A DNA stretch of 64,000 nucleotides from Conexibacter sp. CPCC 206217. GTDB lineage: Bacteria > Actinomycetota > Thermoleophilia > Solirubrobacterales > Solirubrobacteraceae. Of this stretch, positions 15,407 to 27,211 are shown piece after piece. The stretch covers positions 310,001 to 374,000 of the forward strand of contig NZ_JAUTDO010000003.1 of assembly GCF_030646165.1 (NCBI RefSeq), in the 5' to 3' direction. How positions within the stretch are numbered: position 1 is the stretch's first letter; each line of letters begins with the position of its first letter. A program made the translations under genes and the position numbers. The notes below the pieces were generated by a model, which had not been told where the DNA came from, made no database searches, and was given only the letters and a program-made list of their open reading frames with translations.

Positions 15407-15748
15407 CTAGCGGCGCAGCAGCGCGACGAGCTCAGCGCGCTGACGCTGGGAGAGCCCGCCGATCGTCTTGCTCGGCGAGATGCGGCACTGCGTCAGGACC
15501 TTGTTCGCCTTCACGCGCCCGTACTTGGGGACGGCGAGCAGGAGGTCGAAGACCTTCGCGGTCTCGATGTAGGTCGGCGGCTCCATGAGCAGCTCGTGGA
15601 TCGCCGCGCGTCCGGCTTTGAGGTCCCGCTTCAGTTGCGCCCGTCGGGTGCGGATCTCGTTCGCGCGGTGCAGCGCGTCCATGCGCTGATCGAGGGACCG
15701 GTCCGGCGCAGTCGCGTGCTTGGTGGCGGTGGGGATGGCCGGCGGCAT
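15407..15748 (-). CDS. mihF: Integration host factor, actinobacterial type (mIHF)
   Basis: Nucleoid-associated DNA-binding protein, 113 aa with the start used here. The helical core RANEIRTRRAQLKRDLKAGR, then VFDLLLAVPKYGRVKANKVL and ISPSKTIGGLSQRQRAELVALL contains the helix-two-turn-helix (helix-hairpin-helix-like) region of mycobacterial mIHF. ATG 15748 is supported by a -10 TAGACT ending exactly seven bases upstream, implying a leaderless transcript. A longer in-frame extension upstream has no start context and was rejected. It heads the gmk operon. Confidence 0.93.
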   Translation of the reverse strand: MPPAIPTATKHATAPDRSLDQRMDALHRANEIRTRRAQLKRDLKAGRAAIHELLMEPPTYIETAKVFDLLLAVPKYGRVKANKVLTQCRISPSKTIGGLSQRQRAELVALLRR

Positions 15749-16090
15749 GGCGGCGAGTCTACATCCTGAGAGTGGTGGTACAAGCGGCAGGGGACGAATT
15801 CGTCTCGACCTCAAGTTGAGGTTCAGCGATGTCGAGAGTGAGGTATCAGATCGCATTGGTTTGCAGGAGTTTTCCCGTGCGGTCGAAGGTGGGCCTGATG
15901 TCTGCGCGCCAGAACTCGTGCGTTCCCGGCGCAATCCGGGGAGGGTCGCTGCAAGGCGTGTCCCAGCGTCCGCGGAGCGCTGCGCGGAGGACTCCGAGGA
16001 GCATCCCGCATTCACTGCCGACGGTGCCGCGCGGTTGGATCGCGGCACCGTCTCCTGAGATTGATAGCCGGCAATCAGCCGGCGGAGGGC
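15749..16090. other. 342-bp gap between carB and mihF; no pyrF
   Basis: No confident gene. It contains the mihF promoter, a GCCGGC-TGATT-GCCGGC hairpin just after the carB stop (about 16069-16085) without a U-tract, and a 52-codon minus-strand frame (15846-16004, starting MLLGVLRAALRGRW) with no recognisable family and mixed third-position composition. In mycobacteria this is where pyrF sits between carB and mihF; I see no PyrF motif in any frame. Confidence 0.6.
15756..15783 (-). promoter_or_regulatory. Promoter of mihF (leaderless)
   Basis: Minus strand: -35 TTGTAC (15778-15783), 16-bp spacer, -10 TAGACT (15756-15761), then 7 nt to the ATG at 15748. No Shine-Dalgarno is present, so transcription probably starts at or next to the A of ATG. 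Confidence 0.6.
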
Positions 16091-19228
<3,138 letters not shown>

Positions 19229-19229
19229 G

Positions 19230-20378
19230 TCAGGCAGCCACGATTTCCTTGATGAAGCGGTCGAACAGGTACAGCGAATCGTGCGGGCCGGGGCCCGCCT
19301 CCGGGTGGTACTGGACGGTCGCGCCCTGCACGTCGCGCAGCGTCAGCCCCTCGACGGTGCGGTCGTAGAGGTTGACGTGCGTCAGCTCGGCGGCGCCGAA
19401 GTCGGTCTCCCAGCGGACCGGCTCGTCGGACTCGACCTTCTGACCCCCGTCCGGGCCGAGCACCGCGAAGCCGTGGTTCTGGCTCGTGATCTCGACGCGC
19501 CCGGTGCTGAGGTCCTTGACCGGGTGGTTGGAGCCGCGGTGACCGAACGGCAGCTTGTACGTCTCCAGCCCGATCGCGCGGCACAGCAGCTGGTGACCGA
19601 GGCAGATCCCGTAGACGGGCTTCTTGCCGACGAGCGCTCTGAGCGTCTCGACGACGTAGCCGAGCGCGGCGGGGTCGCCGGGGCCGTTGGCCATGAAGAA
19701 GGCGTCGGCGTCGCTGTCCAGCAGCGTCTGCGCGCCGGTCGTGCAGGGGTGCAGCTCGACGGTCGCGCCGCGCTCGCGGAGGTTGCGCACGATCGAGGAC
19801 TTCACGCCGGTGTCGATCATCGCGATCGTCGGGCCGTCGCTGCCGGCGACGCCGGAGCCGAGCGGCTGCAGGCGGACCATCGACGCGGGCGTCACCTCGC
19901 GCGCGAGATCGCGGCCGTCCATCGACGGCTCCGCGGCGATCAGCCGCTGCGCCTCGTCCTCGTCGATCGAGGCCGGGAAGACGCCGCCCTTCATCGCGCC
20001 GGCGTCGCGGATGTGCCGCACGAGCGCGCGCGTGTCGAGGTCGGTGATGCCGGGGATCCCCTGCTCGCGCAGCCAGTCGAGCCAGCCCTGGTCGGCGCCC
20101 GGGGCGTCGTCGCGGTTGGTCGCGGCGCGCATGATCGCCGCGCGCGCGTGGATCCGGTCGGACTCCATCGCCGCCTGCGAGACGCCGTAGTTGCCGACGT
20201 GCACGGTCGTGAACGTGATCAGCTGACCGGCGAAGCTGGGGTCGGTCATCGCCTCCTGGTAGCCGGTCATGCCGGTCGTGAAGACGACCTCGCCGACGGC
20301 GTGTCCGTCCGCCCCGCAGGCGATCCCGTCGAAGCGCTCACCGTCCTGCAGCAGGACGTAGGCGGTCGCGTCGTTCAT
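19230..20378 (-). CDS. carA: Carbamoyl-phosphate synthase small (glutaminase) subunit
   Basis: Hydrolyses glutamine and feeds ammonia to CarB. 382 aa from ATG 20378, which is in an ATGA overlap with pyrC; an upstream in-frame extension lies wholly inside pyrC and is not used. The N-terminal domain shows [20 protein letters not shown]. The class I amidotransferase domain has the nucleophile in [15 protein letters not shown] and the His/Glu pair in [22 protein letters not shown] is also typical. It is coupled on both sides. Confidence 0.98.
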   Translation of the reverse strand: MNDATAYVLLQDGERFDGIACGADGHAVGEVVFTTGMTGYQEAMTDPSFAGQLITFTTVHVGNYGVSQAAMESDRIHARAAIMRAATNRDDAPGADQGWLDWLREQGIPGITDLDTRALVRHIRDAGAMKGGVFPASIDEDEAQRLIAAEPSMDGRDLAREVTPASMVRLQPLGSGVAGSDGPTIAMIDTGVKSSIVRNLRERGATVELHPCTTGAQTLLDSDADAFFMANGPGDPAALGYVVETLRALVGKKPVYGICLGHQLLCRAIGLETYKLPFGHRGSNHPVKDLSTGRVEITSQNHGFAVLGPDGGQKVESDEPVRWETDFGAAELTHVNLYDRTVEGLTLRDVQGATVQYHPEAGPGPHDSLYLFDRFIKEIVAA

Positions 20379-21730
20379 GCGGTCACTCCAGTGGCGGTGG
20401 CGTTCGGTGCGGGCGCGCGATGCGCGACGGTGCCGGCGGCGACGGTCAGCCGCACGACGCCGTTGAAGGTGCGGCCGAAGAAGCACGAGTTCTGCGAGCG
20501 GCTGGCGTAGCCGTGCTTGCCGACGACCCACTGCGCGCCGAGGTCGATCAGCGCGAGGTCGGCGGGCTGCCCGACGGCGATCCGCGGCGTGCGCAGATCG
20601 TACAGCGCGGCGCCGGAGGTGAGCTTCTCGACCAGCAGCGCGAGCGGCAGGATCCCGGGGATCACCAGCTCGCTGTAGATCGAGGCGAACGCGGTCTCCA
20701 GCCCGGTGACGCCGTTGGGCGCCTCCTCGAACGGGACCTCCTTCTCGTGCTTGGCGTGCGGCGCGTGATCGGTCGCGATGCAGTCGATCGTGCCGTCCTT
20801 GAGGCCGGCGATCAGCGCCTGGCGGTCGGACTCCGCGCGCAGCGGCGGGTTCATCTTGTAGCGCGTGTCGAGCGAGCGGACGGCGTCGTGCGTCAGCGTC
20901 AGGTGGTGCGGCGAGGCCTCGCCGGTGACCTGCGCGCCTCTCCCCTTCCAGTACGCGAGCGCCTCGACCGACTCGACCGCGGAGAGGTGCTGGAAGTGCA
21001 TCCGGCCGCCCTCGAAGGCGGCGATCGCCGCGTCGCGCGCGACCATCGTCGACTCGCCGATCGAGGGGTAGCCGGCGAGACCGAGCCGTGCGGAGACCTC
21101 CCCCTCGTGCATCACGCCGGCGCCCGACAGCGACGGATCCTCCTCGTGCAGGCCGAGCACGCCGCCCGCGAGGCGCTGGTACTGCAGCGCCTTGCGCAGC
21201 ATGCCGGCCGAGACGACGGGTCTGCCGTCGTCGGTGAACCCGAGCGCGCCGGCGTCGCGCAGCTCCGCCATCTCGGTCAGCTCGTGGCCGCTGAGGCCCT
21301 TCGTGATCGCGGCGAGGAAGCCGACCGGGACGCGCGCCTGCAACTCGGCGGCGTCGCGCAGCGAGCCCAGGACCGAGGCGTCGTCGACCGTCGGCGCGGT
21401 GTTCGGCATCGCGATCACGGCCGTGAAGCCACCGGCGGCGGCCGACGCGGTGCCGGTGTCGAGGTCCTCCTTGTACTCCTGGCCGGGCGTGCGGAAGTGG
21501 ACGTGCGGGTCGACGAAGCCGGGGAACAGGTGCTGCCCCTCCGCGTCGATCGTCTCGCTCCCCTCCGGCGCGACGAGCGTGCCGGGAGCGCCGATCTCGG
21601 CGATCTCGCCGCCGCGCACGAGCACGTCGCCGGGGCCGTCGAGGTCCGTGCGCGGGTCCAGCAGATGCGCGCGCTGGATCAGCAGGTCGGCCGCGTGCCC
21701 GCCGCGGAAGAACAGCCGTTCAACGCTCAT
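20375..21730 (-). CDS. pyrC: Dihydroorotase
   Basis: Interconverts carbamoyl aspartate and dihydroorotate. 451 aa, class I (long) dihydroorotase. The zinc ligands are visible in FVDPHVHFRTPGQEYKEDL near residue 60, a further His in MHFQHLSAVESVEAL, and the catalytic Asp in IATDHAPHAKHEKE near residue 308. The ATG at 21730 follows a 78-bp gap after pyrB; its stop overlaps carA. The enzyme often associates with aspartate carbamoyltransferase, whose gene is adjacent. Confidence 0.97.
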   Translation of the reverse strand: MSVERLFFRGGHAADLLIQRAHLLDPRTDLDGPGDVLVRGGEIAEIGAPGTLVAPEGSETIDAEGQHLFPGFVDPHVHFRTPGQEYKEDLDTGTASAAAGGFTAVIAMPNTAPTVDDASVLGSLRDAAELQARVPVGFLAAITKGLSGHELTEMAELRDAGALGFTDDGRPVVSAGMLRKALQYQRLAGGVLGLHEEDPSLSGAGVMHEGEVSARLGLAGYPSIGESTMVARDAAIAAFEGGRMHFQHLSAVESVEALAYWKGRGAQVTGEASPHHLTLTHDAVRSLDTRYKMNPPLRAESDRQALIAGLKDGTIDCIATDHAPHAKHEKEVPFEEAPNGVTGLETAFASIYSELVIPGILPLALLVEKLTSGAALYDLRTPRIAVGQPADLALIDLGAQWVVGKHGYASRSQNSCFFGRTFNGVVRLTVAAGTVAHRAPAPNATATGVTA

Positions 21731-21808
21731 AGCTCACCTCGCGGCATGAGCGAGGCTCTGCCGAGTTCATGCCAAGGGAACAAGCCCCTTGGGCGCAGTT
21801 CCCCGTGC

Positions 21809-22768
21809 TCATGCCGCCGCCACCGCGCGCGTCTCGAGCGTGCCGATCGGCACGCCTCTGGCGGCGGTCGCCCCTGCCCCGGCCAGCAGCTCGTACAGGA
21901 CCGCCATCCGCACGACGACGCCGGCCTCGACCTGCTGGTTGATCAGCGCCTGCGGCGAGTCGATCGCGGCGCCGGACAGCTCGACGCCGCGGTTGACCGG
22001 TCCCGGGTGCATCAGCAGCTGGTGCGGCAGCAATCTGCTCGTGCCGATCTGGTAGCGCATCGCGTATTCGCGCAGTGACGGCACGTACGCCTCCTCCATC
22101 CGTTCGTGCTGCATCCGCAGGACGTAGACGACGTCCGCCTCGGGCAGGCGCTCGAGCGTCGGCTCGACGCTGCAGCCGAGCGCCTCGATCCCGCGCGGGA
22201 TCAGCGTCGGCGGGCCGCTGAGCGTGACGCGCGCGCCCATCCGCGTGAAGGCCAGGATGTCCGAGCGCGCGACGCGCGAGTGCATCACGTCGCCGATGAT
22301 CCAGATGTTCGCGCCCTCCAGCGAGCCGAGCTTCTGGCGCAGCGTGAAGACGTCCAGCAGCGCCTGCGTCGGGTGCTCGTGCTTGCCGTCGCCGGCGTTG
22401 ACGACGGCGGCGTCGGTCCAGCCGGCGACCAGCTGCGCGGCGCCGGCGTGCGGCGAGCGGATCACGATCGCGGCCGGGTCGTAGGCGGTCAGCGTCGCGA
22501 TCGTGTCCTTCAGCGACTCGCCCTTGGCGACGGCCGAGCTGGCGGCGCGGATCGAGACGAGGTCGGCCGAGAGGCGCTTGGCGGCCAGCTCGAACGAGCT
22601 GCTGGTGCGCGTGGAGGCCTCGTAGAAGAGGTTGACGACGGTGCGCCCGCGCAGCGCCGGGACCTTCTTGATCTCGCGTCCGGCGACCTCGGCGAAGGAG
22701 GCGGCGCGGTCGAGCACGCGCTCGATGCCGGCGCGGTCGAGGTCGTCGATCGACAGCAGGTGTCTCAT
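21809..22768 (-). CDS. pyrB: Aspartate carbamoyltransferase catalytic subunit
   Basis: Condenses carbamoyl phosphate with aspartate. 319 aa. The carbamoyl-phosphate binding loop FYEASTRTSSSFELAAKRL is at about residue 50, the HPTQALLDVFTL motif near 135 and the aspartate-binding loop MHPGPVNRGVEL near 265. No PyrI regulatory gene is nearby, as expected for actinobacteria, where control is by PyrR. ATG 22768 is in an ATGA overlap with pyrR. The 78 bases after the stop hold no gene. Confidence 0.98.
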   Translation of the reverse strand: MRHLLSIDDLDRAGIERVLDRAASFAEVAGREIKKVPALRGRTVVNLFYEASTRTSSSFELAAKRLSADLVSIRAASSAVAKGESLKDTIATLTAYDPAAIVIRSPHAGAAQLVAGWTDAAVVNAGDGKHEHPTQALLDVFTLRQKLGSLEGANIWIIGDVMHSRVARSDILAFTRMGARVTLSGPPTLIPRGIEALGCSVEPTLERLPEADVVYVLRMQHERMEEAYVPSLREYAMRYQIGTSRLLPHQLLMHPGPVNRGVELSGAAIDSPQALINQQVEAGVVVRMAVLYELLAGAGATAARGVPIGTLETRAVAAA

Positions 22769-23319
22769 GCGTTTGCCTCCACGGGGCGGGCTTCTGAGAT
22801 CGTGACCTCGTCGACGCCGTCGAGCTCCTCGACGCGGACGTTGACGCGCTCCTCGCGCGCGGTCGGGAGGTTCTTGCCGACGTAGTCGGGGCGGATCGGC
22901 AGCTCGCGGTGGCCGCGGTCGGCCAGCACGGCGAGCTGCAGGCGGGCGGGGCGCCCGTAGTCGAAGACGGCTTCGATCGCCGCGCGCACGGTGCGCCCGG
23001 TGTAGAGCACGTCGTCGACGATCACGACGGTCAGGCCGTCGAGGCCGAAGTCGATGTGCGAGGCGTGCACGACCGGCGCGCCGACGCGCGTCGCGACGTC
23101 GTCGCGGTAGAAGGAGATGTCGATGTCGCCGAGCGGCGGCGGGCTGTCGAGCAGCTCTGAGACGAGCCCGTGGAGCCGGGCGCCGAGCACGGCGCCGCGC
23201 CGGTGGATGCCGACGATCGCGAGCTGCTGGGCGGGGTTCTTCTCGACGATCTCGTGCGCGATGCGCACCAGCGTGCGCCGCATGTCGTCGCGGTCGAGGA
23301 CGACCTTCGCTTCACTCAT
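22765..23319 (-). CDS. pyrR: PyrR, pyrimidine operon RNA-binding regulator / uracil phosphoribosyltransferase
   Basis: Binds the pyr leader RNA in response to UMP and also has uracil phosphoribosyltransferase activity. 184 aa. The PRPP-binding loop TVVIVDDVLYTGRTVRAAIEA is near residue 100, RIAHEIVEKN at the N-terminus, and GIHRRGAVLGARL near 37 are family motifs. It is the first gene of pyrR-pyrB-pyrC-carA-carB and its own ribosome binding site lies in a PyrR-type RNA hairpin immediately upstream, so it is self-regulated, probably at translation. Confidence 0.97.
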   Translation of the reverse strand: MSEAKVVLDRDDMRRTLVRIAHEIVEKNPAQQLAIVGIHRRGAVLGARLHGLVSELLDSPPPLGDIDISFYRDDVATRVGAPVVHASHIDFGLDGLTVVIVDDVLYTGRTVRAAIEAVFDYGRPARLQLAVLADRGHRELPIRPDYVGKNLPTAREERVNVRVEELDGVDEVTISEARPVEANA

Positions 23320-23324
23320 GCACG

Positions 23325-23355
23325 CCTTCCTGGCCTCTCAGGACCCGGTTAAAGG
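23325..23355 (-). promoter_or_regulatory. PyrR-binding RNA hairpin overlapping the pyrR Shine-Dalgarno
   Basis: On the minus strand the leader reads CCTTTAACCGGGTCCTGAGA followed by GGCCAGGAAGG. The GGGTCC-TGAGAGG-CC anti-terminator-like loop matches the conserved PyrR-binding motif of Gram-positive pyr leaders. The 3' arm contains AGGAAGG, the ribosome binding site for the ATG at 23319. There is no U-tract terminator between it and pyrR, so translational repression is inferred, as described for mycobacteria. Confidence 0.8.
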
Positions 23356-23430
23356 ACGAATTGGACTGCTGCGCCTCACCCTAGCAACGGCACGGGACGC
23401 AGCGGCGCCTGCCTGCTGCGCAGAGCCGCT

Positions 23431-23820
23431 TCAGCGGCGGTCGAGCTTGATGTGGACCGTCGAGCCGCGCTCCAGCGCGGTGCCGGCGGCCGGATCCTGC
23501 TCCTTGACCTCCCAGTTGGAGTCGATGACCGTGCCGAACAGGCCGTTGTCCTCCTCCTTCACCATGAAGCCGGCGCGCTTGAGCCGGTCGTGCGCGACGT
23601 CGAGCCGCTCGCCGACGACGTCGGGCACCGCGGTCTTCGTGATGACGGTCTCGTCGCCGCTGAGCGCCGGCGCTCTGCTGACGACGGTGATCGTGCGCGC
23701 CGGCGGCTCCTGCGCCTGTCCGATCCCGAGCGCCACGACGAGCAGCACGCCGACGAGGAAGCCGGCGGCGCAGCCGAGTGCCACCGTCGTCCAGCTCGGT
23801 GTTCTGGGGAGCTGGCTCAC
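23431..23820 (-). CDS. Membrane-anchored single-PASTA-domain protein
   Basis: 129 aa: a short cytoplasmic N-terminus, one membrane helix (about residues 11-35, VALGCAAGFLVGVLLVVALGI), then an extracytoplasmic PASTA domain (VPDVVGERLDVAHDRLKRAGF, ending WEVKEQDPAAGTALERGSTVHIKL). PASTA domains bind peptidoglycan or beta-lactams in serine/threonine kinases and penicillin-binding proteins; here no kinase is attached. The gene follows rnz after two bases and precedes the pyr leader. Its exact role is unknown. Confidence 0.8.
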   Translation of the reverse strand: MSQLPRTPSWTTVALGCAAGFLVGVLLVVALGIGQAQEPPARTITVVSRAPALSGDETVITKTAVPDVVGERLDVAHDRLKRAGFMVKEEDNGLFGTVIDSNWEVKEQDPAAGTALERGSTVHIKLDRR

Positions 23821-23822
23821 GT

Positions 23823-24806
23823 TCAGATCCCGGGCTCCGTCGCGGCGACCTCGGCCGCGGCCTGCGGCGGCAGCGGGCGGCTCGGATCCCAGCGCACCAG
23901 CACGGGTGCGCCGCGCTCGGGGAACGGGACCTCGATCGCGTCGAAGTCGCGCGGGACGACGACGTCGGGAAAGATCGCGCGCGCCTCGTCGCGGATCTCG
24001 CGCCCGCCGTAGCGCGTCGACAGGTGCACGAGCGCGAGCAGCCTGACCTCCGCCTCGACGGCGGCGCGCGCGGCCTGGGCGGCGGTCGAGTGCTGCGTCT
24101 CCTTCGCGCGCGCGGCCTCGTCCTGCGTGAAGGTCGCCTCGTGCACGAGCAGGTCGGCGCGGTGGGCGATCTCGATCAGCTCCTCCGACGGCCCGGTGTC
24201 GCCGGAGATCACGAGCTTGCGGCCGGGGCGGGTCTCGCCGATCACCTGCTCGGGTCTGACGCCGTTGATCGTCTCGCCGCGCTGCAGACGCCCGAAGTCC
24301 GGTCCGGGCATCACGCCGAGCCGCTGCGCCAGCTCAGCGTCGAACCTGCCGAGGCGGTCGTCCTCGGTGATCGCGTAGCCGTAGGCGGCGCCGCGGTGGT
24401 TGACCGCGAACGGCTCGATCACGTACTCGTCGCGCTCGACCATCGCGTCGGGCGGCAGCTCGACGAGCCTGATCTCGTAGCCGCAGCCGCCCCAGACGTG
24501 CTTCATCGAATTCATCAGCGGGCGCAGCCCGGGCGGGCCGTAGATCGTCAGCGGCTTCTCGCGCGCGCGCAGGTCGAACGTCTTCAGCATCCCCGGCAGG
24601 CCGAGCCAGTGGTCGGCGTGGAAGTGCGTGATGAAGACATCGGTCAGATCGGCCAGCCCGGCCGAGCGCAGCAGTTGGCGCTGCGTGCCCTCGCCGCAGT
24701 CGAACAGGATCCGGTCGGCGCCCCGGCGCAGCAGCAGCGCGGGCAGTCCGCGCCGTGCGGTCGGCACCGAGCCGGCGGTGCCGGCGAAGAAGAGCGAGAG
24801 GTCCAT
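23823..24806 (-). CDS. rnz: Ribonuclease Z (tRNA 3' endonuclease)
   Basis: Metallo-beta-lactamase-fold endonuclease that trims tRNA 3' trailers. 327 aa. The N-terminus FAGTAGSVPTARRGLPALLLRR is the RNase Z pattern; metal ligands are in FITHFHADHWLGLPG near residue 62, SGDTGPSEELIEIA (Asp near 210) and LLALVHLSTRYG (His near 270). It lies close to tRNA-Arg, whose gene lacks an encoded CCA, the usual substrate type for this enzyme. The stop is two bases from the PASTA gene start. Confidence 0.95.
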   Translation of the reverse strand: MDLSLFFAGTAGSVPTARRGLPALLLRRGADRILFDCGEGTQRQLLRSAGLADLTDVFITHFHADHWLGLPGMLKTFDLRAREKPLTIYGPPGLRPLMNSMKHVWGGCGYEIRLVELPPDAMVERDEYVIEPFAVNHRGAAYGYAITEDDRLGRFDAELAQRLGVMPGPDFGRLQRGETINGVRPEQVIGETRPGRKLVISGDTGPSEELIEIAHRADLLVHEATFTQDEAARAKETQHSTAAQAARAAVEAEVRLLALVHLSTRYGGREIRDEARAIFPDVVVPRDFDAIEVPFPERGAPVLVRWDPSRPLPPQAAAEVAATEPGI

Positions 24807-24821
24807 TGCAGCCTTCTGAGA

Positions 24822-25418
24822 CTAGATGGTCGGCGGTGCGCCCGGCTCGGGGTCCGCGGGGCCGGCGGCGTCACGCGAGCGCGGCTCGGCCGCACCGAAC
24901 GTGCCGTCCGGCGACGGTTCGGCCGTCTCGAGCGCGATCAGCTCGAAGCTGACGCGACCGTCGGCGACGGTCGCCAGCCCCATCGTGTGACGCGGCGCGC
25001 GGCGGCGTTCGGTCGGACTGCCGGGATTGAAGAGCTGAAAACCGGTCGCTTGTTTGGTCTCGTGCAGCGGCATGTGCGAGTGACCGAAGACGAGCGCGTC
25101 GGCGTCCGGAAAGCGCCGCTGCATCCGCTCCAGGCGGCCCCGCGACGGCCCGGCGTCATGCGTCAGCGCGATCCGCACCCCGCCGGGCAGCGCGACGATC
25201 CGCTCGGCCGGCAGCTCGCGCCGCACCGCCTCCTCGTCGACGTTGCCGTGCACCGCCACGACCTCCCCGTACGCGCGCAGCTCGTACAGCACCTCGGCGC
25301 GGACGAAGTCACCCGCGTGCACTATCAGGTCGGCGGCCTGCAGCCGCGCGACGCAGTCGGCCGGCAGGGCGCGGGCGCCCTTCGGCATGTGGGTGTCGGA
25401 GAGGATCGCGAGCTGCAT
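24822..25418 (-). CDS. YfcE/MJ0936-type metallophosphoesterase
   Basis: A calcineurin-like phosphodiesterase of 198 aa from ATG 25418. Metal-binding motifs are in order: LAILSDTHMPK (D-x-H), LIVHAGDFVR (GD), VVAVHGNVDEEA (GNxD), IALTHDAG, and LVFGHSHMPLHE (GHxH). These match the YfcE-like family, active on phosphodiesters in vitro. The longer in-frame extension upstream runs through the tRNA gene and is rejected. The last 35 residues are a Pro/Glu/Ala-rich tail beyond the family core. It lies 29 bases downstream of tRNA-Arg. Confidence 0.9.
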   Translation of the reverse strand: MQLAILSDTHMPKGARALPADCVARLQAADLIVHAGDFVRAEVLYELRAYGEVVAVHGNVDEEAVRRELPAERIVALPGGVRIALTHDAGPSRGRLERMQRRFPDADALVFGHSHMPLHETKQATGFQLFNPGSPTERRRAPRHTMGLATVADGRVSFELIALETAEPSPDGTFGAAEPRSRDAAGPADPEPGAPPTI

Positions 25419-25447
25419 CCGCGCAAGGCGGTCGGAGGAACGGCGAG

Positions 25448-25520
<73 letters not shown>

Positions 25521-25542
25521 GTGAACGCGGAAGGTTACCGTG

Positions 25543-26373
25543 TCAGCGTCGGACCAATGTCGCCGGTGCGCCGTTCCACGGCGACGCGTTGCAGCGGGCG
25601 GCGAGCCTCGTGCCGGGGATCGGCACGACGCGTACACGCGAATATCCCGTCATGCGCGTGGCGATCGTACTGCCGTCTGCGCGCGGCTTCGTGTGCGTGA
25701 CGCGCAGTGTCTCCTCTTCTTCGACACGCGCCACGGCCTTCTCCCCCTCGCACCCTTGCACGACTTGCCGGTATCTCCGGGAGGAGCGGTACGTGCCGTC
25801 GGCTCGGAGCTTGTAGCGATAGGTGGCAGGCGGCGAGCCCTGCAGTCGCATCGCGAAATCGCAGCCGCCGACCGCGCACGTCGGCACCGCCTGCCACCGG
25901 AGGGCTGCGCGGGCGCCCTTCAGCCTGAGCGTCCAGGAGCCGTCGACGAGCGGCCGCTCGAGGTCGCCGACGCGACCCCTGACCACGGACACGTCCAGTG
26001 TGAGCGTCCCGCTGCACGCCGGCGAGTCGACGCTGGCGGCACCTGCGGCCTGGTCCCAGGCGATCGTCACCGTCGCAGGACCGTTGTGCCGCGGCAGCGG
26101 CAGGCGCAGTTCGCCGGAGCCGTCGGCATCGAGGTCGGTGGTGCGGGTCGTTGCCTCGCTCGTGCCGCGCACGTTCGAGTAGACGCCGCTGAGTGACGAG
26201 ATGCCCTCCAGTTCGATCGTGACGGCTTGACCGAGGCTGGCGTGGCTCGGCGCGAACGCCTCCATCGCGGCATCGTGGGAACTGCAGGCGGGGAGCGGTG
26301 CGGCGGTCGTCTGGGCGTGCGCGACGGACGCCGTCAGCAGCAGCGCGGCGACCGCGCAGAGGAGGGGCTTCAT
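25543..26373 (-). CDS. Secreted protein of unknown function
   Basis: 276 aa with a clear Sec signal peptide, MKPLLCAVAALLLTASVAHAQ, cleaved after the AHA motif near residue 20. The remainder is predicted beta-rich with paired cysteines (CSSH, SPACSGT, PTCAVGGCDF, VVQGCEGE, ARCNASPW), suggesting disulfides and extracellular location. The N-terminal part (residues 40-130) resembles an Ig-like fold; no enzyme motif is seen. The start at 26373 is supported by TACTCT ending exactly seven bases upstream with no SD. I recognise no family. Confidence 0.75.
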   Translation of the reverse strand: MKPLLCAVAALLLTASVAHAQTTAAPLPACSSHDAAMEAFAPSHASLGQAVTIELEGISSLSGVYSNVRGTSEATTRTTDLDADGSGELRLPLPRHNGPATVTIAWDQAAGAASVDSPACSGTLTLDVSVVRGRVGDLERPLVDGSWTLRLKGARAALRWQAVPTCAVGGCDFAMRLQGSPPATYRYKLRADGTYRSSRRYRQVVQGCEGEKAVARVEEEETLRVTHTKPRADGSTIATRMTGYSRVRVVPIPGTRLAARCNASPWNGAPATLVRR

Positions 26374-26380
26374 CCTGCGG

Positions 26381-26386
26381 AGAGTA
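26381..26386 (-). promoter_or_regulatory. -10 element of a leaderless promoter (secreted protein gene)
   Basis: TACTCT on the minus strand, 7-nt spacer to the ATG at 26373. No convincing -35 was identified. Confidence 0.45.
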
Positions 26387-26486
26387 GGCGCCACGCCGCG
26401 CAGGCGCAAACGCCGACGTGCCAACGGGCACTCGGTCCCAAGCCTGCATCGCCGTGCCGGTCACGCTGCCGCGCCCCGCCGTCCGC

Positions 26487-26729
26487 TCAGTCGCGCAGCC
26501 GCTCCTCGTACGTCCGCACCAACTCCGAGAGCGGGACGCCGAGGCCGCGGGAGAGGCGCACGAGCGCGTCGAAGGAGGGGTTCGTGCGGCCGTTCTCCAG
26601 CGTCGTCAGGTAGTTGCGACCGAGGCCGGCGGCCTCTCCGACCTCCTCCTGCTTCAGCGATCTGCGCACCCGCAGCTCGCGCACCGCGACCGCGAGCGCG
26701 CGGCGTTCTCTGGAGAGCGGATCGGTCAC
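26487..26729 (-). CDS. XRE-family helix-turn-helix regulator
   Basis: 80-aa Cro/C1-type DNA-binding protein. The HTH spans about residues 15-70: VRELRVRRSLKQEEVGEAAG, LGRNYLTTLENGRTNPSFDALVRLSRGLGVPLSELV. I start it at GTG 26729, eight bases after an AAAGGG sequence; an upstream GTG (26765) would add 12 residues without an SD. It stands alone with no toxin partner next to it. The targets are unknown. Confidence 0.85.
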   Translation of the reverse strand: MTDPLSRERRALAVAVRELRVRRSLKQEEVGEAAGLGRNYLTTLENGRTNPSFDALVRLSRGLGVPLSELVRTYEERLRD

Positions 26730-26897
26730 AGCGCAACCCTTTACGGGTTCGCGCTTGCATTCCACTCGTTATGCAGGGGACTGTACCCTCTATGACGGGG
26801 ATTGGCCCTTGTTTCTAGGGGCTGCGTCGGCGCGTTCGCGCTGTTCGCCGCGTGAAATGCTGGCTGCCGGCTGCGACGCGTGCCAGACTCATGAGCC

Positions 26898-27122
26898 ATG
26901 GACGCCATCACGGAAGATCCCCTCGCCCGTCTCGCCGAGCAGCTGGAGCGCCTCAGCAGCGCGAACCTCGCGCTCAGCGACGCGGCCGAGCAGCTGATCG
27001 TTCACGCGCGCGAAGAGCGCATCGCCCTGCGCGAGGCCGCCCGCGAGGCGCGCACCGCCGCGCGCGCGGCGATGACGGCGAGCGCGCACACGCACGCGCT
27101 CTCCGACGACCTTCCTGGCTGA
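26898..27122 (+). CDS. Small helical/coiled-coil protein, hypothetical
   Basis: 74 aa beginning MDAITEDPLARLAEQLERL. Residues 8-60 form an uninterrupted Ala/Glu/Arg-rich helix with heptad character (LAEQLERLSSANLALSDAAE, then ALREAAREARTAARAAM), so a coiled coil is likely. No signal peptide or known domain is seen. It lies between divergent small genes. High coding bias (strong G/C third positions) supports it, but it could be a spurious frame in GC-rich DNA. Confidence 0.5.
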   Translation: MDAITEDPLARLAEQLERLSSANLALSDAAEQLIVHAREERIALREAAREARTAARAAMTASAHTHALSDDLPG

Positions 27123-27211
27123 GGGACCCCACGCGTCGCCGCCCCCCGCGGCGACGCTCCCCTAGTGTCGCGAGGCGCCCGGTGCTGCCGCCGAATCTCT
27201 GACTCACGACG

